Shown here piece by piece: positions 59,560 through 64,000 of a DNA stretch of 64,000 nucleotides. Location of the stretch: NCBI RefSeq assembly GCF_023630705.1, contig NZ_JALQEM010000013.1, positions 85,917 through 149,916 on the forward strand. Direction: 5' to 3'. The DNA is from Caballeronia sp. GAFFF1. Its GTDB lineage: Bacteria > Pseudomonadota > Gammaproteobacteria > Burkholderiales > Burkholderiaceae. Every line of letters begins with the position of its first letter. Within the stretch, counting starts at the first letter, position 1. Below the pieces are notes generated by a model that did no database searches, was not told where the DNA came from, and saw nothing but the letters and a program-made list of their open reading frames with translations. The position numbers were made by a program, and so were the translations under genes.

Positions 59560-61038
59560 TCAAGTACGCCGCGCAACGCGCATGAAGACGATATAAAGCA
59601 ACGCCCCCGCCACCGCGCCGATCAGCCAGCCGAGGTTGTTCGCGGGCAGCACCTTGAGCAGTTGCGTCGAGAGTTCCCAGCCGACCGAGATCACGCCGGA
59701 TACGATCAGCGCCGCGAGCCCGACCTTGTTCCAGCCGCCGTCGTAGTAGAAGCGCGAACCGGGCTGCATCGTGTACAGCTCGCCGGCATTCACGTGCTGA
59801 CGCTTCACGAGGTAATAGTCGGCGATCATCACGCCATAGAGCGGCGCGAGCACCGCGCCGAACACCGACACGAAGATCGTGATCGCCTTGGGGCTATCGA
59901 CGAAGATCCACGGACACACGACCACCGCGAGCACCGACGCGATCAGCCCGCCCTTCTTGAAGTCCACGTGCTTCGGGAACAGATTGGCGATGTCGTAGGC
60001 CGGCGATACGAAGTTCGCGACGATATTGATGCCCATCGTCGCGATCACGAACGTAATGCTGCCGACCGCCACCGCGAGCTTGTTGTCGATGCGCGAGACG
60101 ATCTCGACCGGGTCCATGATCATCGCGCCGAATACTTTCTCGCTGCCCGCCGTGACGATCACGGTGATGATGGCGAACGCAATGAAGTTGAACGGCAGGC
60201 CCAGAAAATTGCCGATTTTCATCTGTCGCTCGCTCTTCGCGAAGCGCGAGAAGTCGCCGAAATTCAGCAGCAGCGCGGCGAAATAGCTCACGACGAGCAA
60301 AACGGCGTTCACCATCGCGTGCAATTGCTCGTCGCCCGGCAGCACCTTTCCCGAAAGCGTGAGATTGAGGCTCCCGAGCCCCGCGCGATACAGAATCCAT
60401 CCCATCAGGAAGAACATCACCACGTACACCGCCGGCCCGCAAAAGTCGATGAACTTGCGGATGATCTCCATGCCACGCTGAAAGATCACGAGTTGCAGCA
60501 GCCACATGAAAAGAAAGCTGACCCAGCCGAGCATGTCGAGCCGCAGAAAGCTCGTATCGCGCAGCGCCGCGGCCGACGGCACGAAGAGCAAGAGCAGCGT
60601 GGCCACCGCCTTCGACGCGAAATACGTCTGCACGCCATACCAGACAATGCCCACGACGCCGCGAATCAGCGCGGCGAGGTTCGCGCCCATCACGCCCATC
60701 GAGACGCGCGCCATCACGGGGAACGGAATGCCGTGCACGAGGCTTGGCTTTCCGACCCAGTTCATCAGCACATAGACCACCAGAATGCCGATGGTCATCG
60801 CGAGGAGGACCTGCCAGCCCGAGAGCCCGAGCAGAAAGAGGCTCGCCGCGAACGTGTAGCCGCCGACGCTGTGCACGTCCGACATCCACATCGCGAAGAT
60901 GCTGTAGCCGGTCCATGTGCGCCGCGCGCGCGGCACGGGCGCAAGGTCATGGTTGTAGAGGCGCTCGTCGGCGTCGGCGACATCGACATCGGCGCCCGGA
61001 CCGAGAGCGGAGGTACTAGCGACGTGCGAAGCTGGCAT
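59560..61038 (-). CDS. NCS1-family nucleobase:cation symporter
   Basis: A 492-aa transporter with 12 helices: LYNHDLAPVPRARRTWTGYSIFAMWMSDVHSVGGYTFAASLF at the start, GIVWYGVQTYFASKA, LLLNFGDFSRFA (substrate/cation site, as Asn/Asp in Mhp1-type proteins), and LAPLYGVMIADYYLVKRQ. It takes up a purine, pyrimidine, hydantoin or allantoin with Na+ or H+. No catabolic gene is adjacent, so the substrate cannot be chosen. Start ATG 61038 lies after AGAGGGGACGATC. Confidence 0.92.
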   Translation of the reverse strand: MPASHVASTSALGPGADVDVADADERLYNHDLAPVPRARRTWTGYSIFAMWMSDVHSVGGYTFAASLFLLGLSGWQVLLAMTIGILVVYVLMNWVGKPSLVHGIPFPVMARVSMGVMGANLAALIRGVVGIVWYGVQTYFASKAVATLLLLFVPSAAALRDTSFLRLDMLGWVSFLFMWLLQLVIFQRGMEIIRKFIDFCGPAVYVVMFFLMGWILYRAGLGSLNLTLSGKVLPGDEQLHAMVNAVLLVVSYFAALLLNFGDFSRFAKSERQMKIGNFLGLPFNFIAFAIITVIVTAGSEKVFGAMIMDPVEIVSRIDNKLAVAVGSITFVIATMGINIVANFVSPAYDIANLFPKHVDFKKGGLIASVLAVVVCPWIFVDSPKAITIFVSVFGAVLAPLYGVMIADYYLVKRQHVNAGELYTMQPGSRFYYDGGWNKVGLAALIVSGVISVGWELSTQLLKVLPANNLGWLIGAVAGALLYIVFMRVARRT

Positions 61039-61063
61039 GATCGTCCCCTCTGTTCAAAGCGTC

Positions 61064-61093
61064 GAGCCGCATTGAGCCGCATTCAGCCGCTTC
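61064..61093. promoter_or_regulatory. Ten-bp tandem repeats upstream of the NCS1 permease gene
   Basis: GAGCCGCATT occurs twice in tandem (61064-61083), followed by the variant CAGCCGCTTC (61084-61093), 26-55 bp before the start codon. One-turn spacing suggests a helically phased regulator site. Confidence 0.4.
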
Positions 61094-61255
61094 CAGCAGC
61101 GTTGCCTGCAACGCAAACGGCCGACAAATGAAAGCGCGATGGAGATGCGAATCGCCAGATCCGGGGAAAAAGCGCGCGGGCCCGGCCACGGCGGGCACGC
61201 GCCCGCCGTTACAGAGAGATTAAAGTAAAACGGCGCGCTTGCCGATATGCGGGGC

Positions 61256-61459
61256 ATGAGAAAAAAACGCCTTCCCGCCCGCGATGTGAATCTCGCCTTC
61301 GCCGCTGCCGCCGAAGCCCTCGCGCTCATCTGCCGGTTGCGCCGCATCGACGCGGCCGATCTTCCGGCCCAGGACGTCGACGCGCTGCTCGACATCGCGT
61401 TCGAAGAAGCCGCGCAGCAAGCCGCCGCACGCCGCACGAAGGCGCATCGCGCGGGATAA
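61256..61459 (+). CDS. Small hypothetical alpha-helical protein (67 aa)
   Basis: A 67-aa protein (MRKKRLPARDVNLAFAAAAE...) with basic N-terminus, then helical, Ala/Leu-rich sequence with RRIDAADLPAQDVDALLDIAFEEAAQQAAAR. No signal peptide. Good amphipathic helix pattern and typical codon usage suggest it is real, but no clear ribosome site precedes ATG 61256 (or ATG 61247). It precedes the YihY gene by 103 bp on the same strand. Family unknown. Confidence 0.5.
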   Translation: MRKKRLPARDVNLAFAAAAEALALICRLRRIDAADLPAQDVDALLDIAFEEAAQQAAARRTKAHRAG

Positions 61460-61562
61460 ACATAGCTTCGGGCGTGCAAGTTGCTTGGCGGCTTGTCGTC
61501 CCGTCGCCCTGAACATGGGGCTGGCGATCGTGCGGGGGCCGCACACGCGCCGCGGAGGTTCC

Positions 61563-62474
61563 ATGTCGAAGATTCTCGGCCCCGTGCTCGGGCCACAGAT
61601 CAAAAGCGTCGCGCGCCATCCGCTCGCGTTTCTCACGCGAACGGTGAAGGCGTTCCGCGCGAATCAGGGCATGCTGCTCGCCGGCGCGGTGGCGTATTAC
61701 GCGCTGCTTTCCATCGTGCCGCTCCTGATTCTCATCGTGATCGTGCTCTCGAAGTTCGTCGGGCAGCAGGAGTTGCTGGACACGCTCGCGCATCTGCTGG
61801 AATGGCTGGTGCCGGGACAGGCGCGCGCCATCGTGCGCGAACTCGCCAACTTTCTGACGCATCGTGCGGTGATCGGCTGGCTGCTTCTCGTCACGATGAT
61901 CTTCTTCAGTTCACTCGCCTTCACCGTGCTCGAAAATGCGATGTCGGTCATCTTCGTGCACCGCGTCGCCATCCGGCGGCGCCACTTTCTCTGGTCCGCC
62001 CTGCTGCCGTACTGCTACATCCTGTTTCTCGGCGTGGGCATGCTGATCGTCACGCTGGTGTCAAACGGCCTTCAGGCGATGGGCGATAACAGCGTCACCC
62101 TGCTCGGCTTCGAACTGTCGCTCAAGGGCGCGTCGCGGCTTCTGCTCTATCTGCTCGGCGTGGCGGGCGAAGTGTTCGTGCTGACGTCCATCTATCTCGT
62201 GATGCCGGTGGGGCGGCCGTCGTTCAGGCTCGCGCTGCTCGGCAGCATTACCGCCGCCCTGCTGTGGGAGATCACGCGCCACGTGCTCGTCTGGTACTTC
62301 GCCACGCTTTCGCAGGTGAGCGTCGTGTACGGCTCGCTCACCACGTCGATCGTCGTGCTGTTCAGCCTCGAAGCGCTCGCGACGCTGCTGCTCTTCGGCG
62401 CGCAGGTCATCTCGGAGTTCGAGCGGTTCGGCTTGCCGCAGCCGGAGAAGCCGCCCGCCTTTCGGACCGACTGA
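61563..62474 (+). CDS. YihY/BrkB-family inner-membrane protein
   Basis: A 303-aa protein with six helices: LLAGAVAYYALLSIVPLLILIVIVLS (the family's AFYALLSLVPLL motif), LTHRAVIGWLLLVTMIFFSSLAF, and GSITAALLWEITRHVLVWYFATLSQVSVVYGSLTTSIVVLFSLEALATLLLFGAQVISEFER near the C-terminus. Formerly annotated as ribonuclease BN, now regarded as membrane proteins of unknown transport role. GGAGGTTCC before ATG 61563 is a very good ribosome site. Confidence 0.9.
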   Translation: MSKILGPVLGPQIKSVARHPLAFLTRTVKAFRANQGMLLAGAVAYYALLSIVPLLILIVIVLSKFVGQQELLDTLAHLLEWLVPGQARAIVRELANFLTHRAVIGWLLLVTMIFFSSLAFTVLENAMSVIFVHRVAIRRRHFLWSALLPYCYILFLGVGMLIVTLVSNGLQAMGDNSVTLLGFELSLKGASRLLLYLLGVAGEVFVLTSIYLVMPVGRPSFRLALLGSITAALLWEITRHVLVWYFATLSQVSVVYGSLTTSIVVLFSLEALATLLLFGAQVISEFERFGLPQPEKPPAFRTD

Positions 62475-62542
62475 CACGCTGCACGATGCCCGCGCGGCCC
62501 GGTTGGGATACATTGGGCGCGTTGCCATCGCCGGGACTTTCG

Positions 62543-63409
62543 ATGGACGAGCCCTATCCCGACGCTTCGTCGCCGGCGCGCACCGCCACGCTCGCCGCGC
62601 TCGCAATGCTCGCGTTCGCCGGCAATTCGCTGCTATGCCGCCTGGCGCTGAAGGGCACGCAGATCGATGCCGCGACGTTCACGTTCGTGCGCATCGCGTC
62701 GGCGGCGCTCGTGCTGTGGTTGATACTCGCGGCGCGCGGCGGCGATGCGCGGCGCGCCGGAAGCTGGGCCTCGGCCGCGATGCTCACGCTCTATGCGGTC
62801 GCCTTCTCCTATGCCTACGTCGCGCTGTCGGCCGGCGCAGGCGCGCTGCTGCTGTTCGGCGCGGTTCAGGCGACGATGATCGGCTACGGTCTCTTTCGCG
62901 GCGAACGGCTCACAGCGCGTCAATGGCTCGGCCTGACGCTGGCGCTCGCCGGCCTTGTCTGGCTCGTGCTGCCGGGACTGGCTGCGCCGCAGCCGTTGTC
63001 ATCCGCGCTGATGCTCGTGGCCGGCGTCGGCTGGGGCGTGTATTCGTTGCGAGGCCGTGGTCTCGCCGATCCAGCCGCCGCGACCGCCGGCAATTTCCTG
63101 CGCGCGTTCCCGATCGCGGCGGCGATTTTCGCGCTCGCTTACCGGCACGCGACGTTCGACGCAGCCGGCTTCGGCTATGCGCTGGCCTCGGGTGCGCTTA
63201 CGTCGGGACTCGGATACATCATCTGGTATGCGGCGCTGAAGACGCTCGAGCCCGCGACCGCCGCGACCGTCCAACTGAGCGTGCCAGTGCTCGCGGCGGC
63301 AGGCGGCGTCGCGCTGCTCGGCGAGGCGCTCAGTGTCCGGCTCGTCGTCAGTTCGGTGGCGATTCTCGGCGGTATCGCGCTCGTTATCGCTAGTCGCCGA
63401 AGACGTTAG
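62543..63409 (+). CDS. EamA-family (DMT) permease
   Basis: A 288-aa ten-helix permease: ALAMLAFAGNSLLCRLALKGTQIDAATFTFVRI, FSYAYVALSAGAGALLLFGAVQATMIGYGLFRGERLT and LGYIIWYAALKTLEPATAATVQLSVPVLAAAGGVALLGEALS. The last is the EamA second-half signature. Probably metabolite export; substrate unknown. It follows the YihY gene by 68 bp. ATG 62543 begins MDEPYPDASSPARTATLAAL; upstream in-frame codons overlap the YihY gene. Confidence 0.87.
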   Translation: MDEPYPDASSPARTATLAALAMLAFAGNSLLCRLALKGTQIDAATFTFVRIASAALVLWLILAARGGDARRAGSWASAAMLTLYAVAFSYAYVALSAGAGALLLFGAVQATMIGYGLFRGERLTARQWLGLTLALAGLVWLVLPGLAAPQPLSSALMLVAGVGWGVYSLRGRGLADPAAATAGNFLRAFPIAAAIFALAYRHATFDAAGFGYALASGALTSGLGYIIWYAALKTLEPATAATVQLSVPVLAAAGGVALLGEALSVRLVVSSVAILGGIALVIASRRRR

Positions 63410-63892
63410 AATGGGCGGCGCCGCATGCGTTCGCCGCTTGCGTCTGTGCGCAAGGCAACGAAACGAAGCCTCGCTGATCTGAGGAATGGCGATTGCGGTC
63501 GGCTGGCCTGCGCGATGCTACGGTAGTATTCGGTATTCGCGCGGTCACGTGCGGCAGCCTCATGCGCAGTGTGGCTTGCGGCTGATAGCGCGCGTCGCGC
63601 AACACCGTGGCTGCTGGCAATTGGCAGATTTTGCCGGCCTGCGGCAAGCCTTACATCGTTGCAGGCCGAACGGCCGGTTCTCCGCGCCCCGATGAGCCAC
63701 GCTCGGAACTACGCCGTCGAGATCGGCCGCACGCTTTTTCAGTTTGACCATTCATTTCGAATGACGCGCGCAGCGTAAGGACTCTCGTCCGCTTCGCTCG
63801 AGCGCTTCATCCGGCTTCCTGCGGCGACCCGCGCACGAGCACGCGCGCGGTGGGTGTCCGCCGCTGATGTACATGTTCTGGAGAGCGCAGCC
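63410..63892. other. 483-bp stretch with no supported gene
   Basis: Short frames on both strands have no ribosome sites or recognisable domains. No tRNA-like cloverleaf, terminator or repeat was seen. Confidence 0.5.
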
Positions 63893-63926
63893 ATGCCTCA
63901 CCACGCTGAACTACCCGAAGAGCCGT
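63893..63926 (+). CDS. Possible 5' end of a truncated gene
   Basis: ATG 63893 follows GGAG by about nine bases and begins MPHHAELPEEPW before the sequence turns into a G run. Too short to identify. Confidence 0.3.

Positions 63927-64000
<74 letters not shown>

Noticed and set aside
63410..63892. Small ORFs (for example a 69-codon frame at 63486-63695)
   Set aside because: No ribosome site, no recognisable domain, composition of non-coding DNA.

Overview
The window looks like chromosomal DNA of a high-GC beta-proteobacterium of the family Burkholderiaceae, most like Paraburkholderia or Caballeronia. This rests on the gene order mltG-tmk-holB-GNAT-tatD, the PrkA/YeaH/SpoVR operon, the rbsBACRK-MCP block, and many lineage-typical small proteins (DUF1488, DUF2917, DUF4142, Rap1a/Tai). 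It is an inference from gene content; no rRNA or tRNA gene was seen. I see no prophage, insertion sequence or CRISPR array. The last 74 bases are a pure G run at a contig end and look like a sequencing artefact.

Layout. (1) 1-3810: cell-wall, replication and repair operon (mltG 3' end, tmk, holB, acetyltransferase, tatD-type nuclease), then a secreted ankyrin protein and an orphan Rap1a/Tai protein. (2) 5199-10401: trehalose-6-phosphate synthase, a GT4 glycosyltransferase, a SYLF/YSC84 lipoprotein, a double PsiF protein and small hypotheticals. (3) 10599-18513: complete ribose uptake and use operon (rbsB, A, C, R, K; no rbsD) followed by a chemoreceptor. (4) 18664-24758: a hydratase-like protein and the stress/starvation operon prkA-yeaH-spoVR, closed by a strong terminator. 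(5) 24813-32626: transporters, an aldo/keto reductase, a divergent MFS/LysR pair and a tannase-family esterase. (6) 32901-37356: a glycosidase-like lipoprotein and a YCII(DGPF)-VOC-ECF sigma operon. (7) 37470-49394: an accessory-looking surface-polysaccharide region with two tiny divergent disordered proteins, a receiver-like protein without a recognisable DNA-binding domain, a GT9-like glycosyltransferase, a Wzy-glycosidase-Wzc operon, a 2OG-Fe(II) oxygenase and a large TPR/O-GlcNAc-transferase-like protein. (8) 49621-63409: carbonic anhydrase, small envelope proteins, two EamA permeases, LysR/TehA, an NCS1 permease and a YihY protein.

The most unusual DNA structures are: an exact-period 86-bp tandem array (seven copies) that repeats the last codons of a small lipoprotein gene downstream of its stop; three degenerate ~160-bp direct repeats in a 966-bp gene-poor stretch; three GTAAC direct repeats at exact 10-bp spacing nested inside a 7-bp inverted repeat; and several inverted repeats around the polysaccharide genes. 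Gene starts were chosen by Shine-Dalgarno position and family length. Functional calls come from motif recognition only, as no database search was possible.
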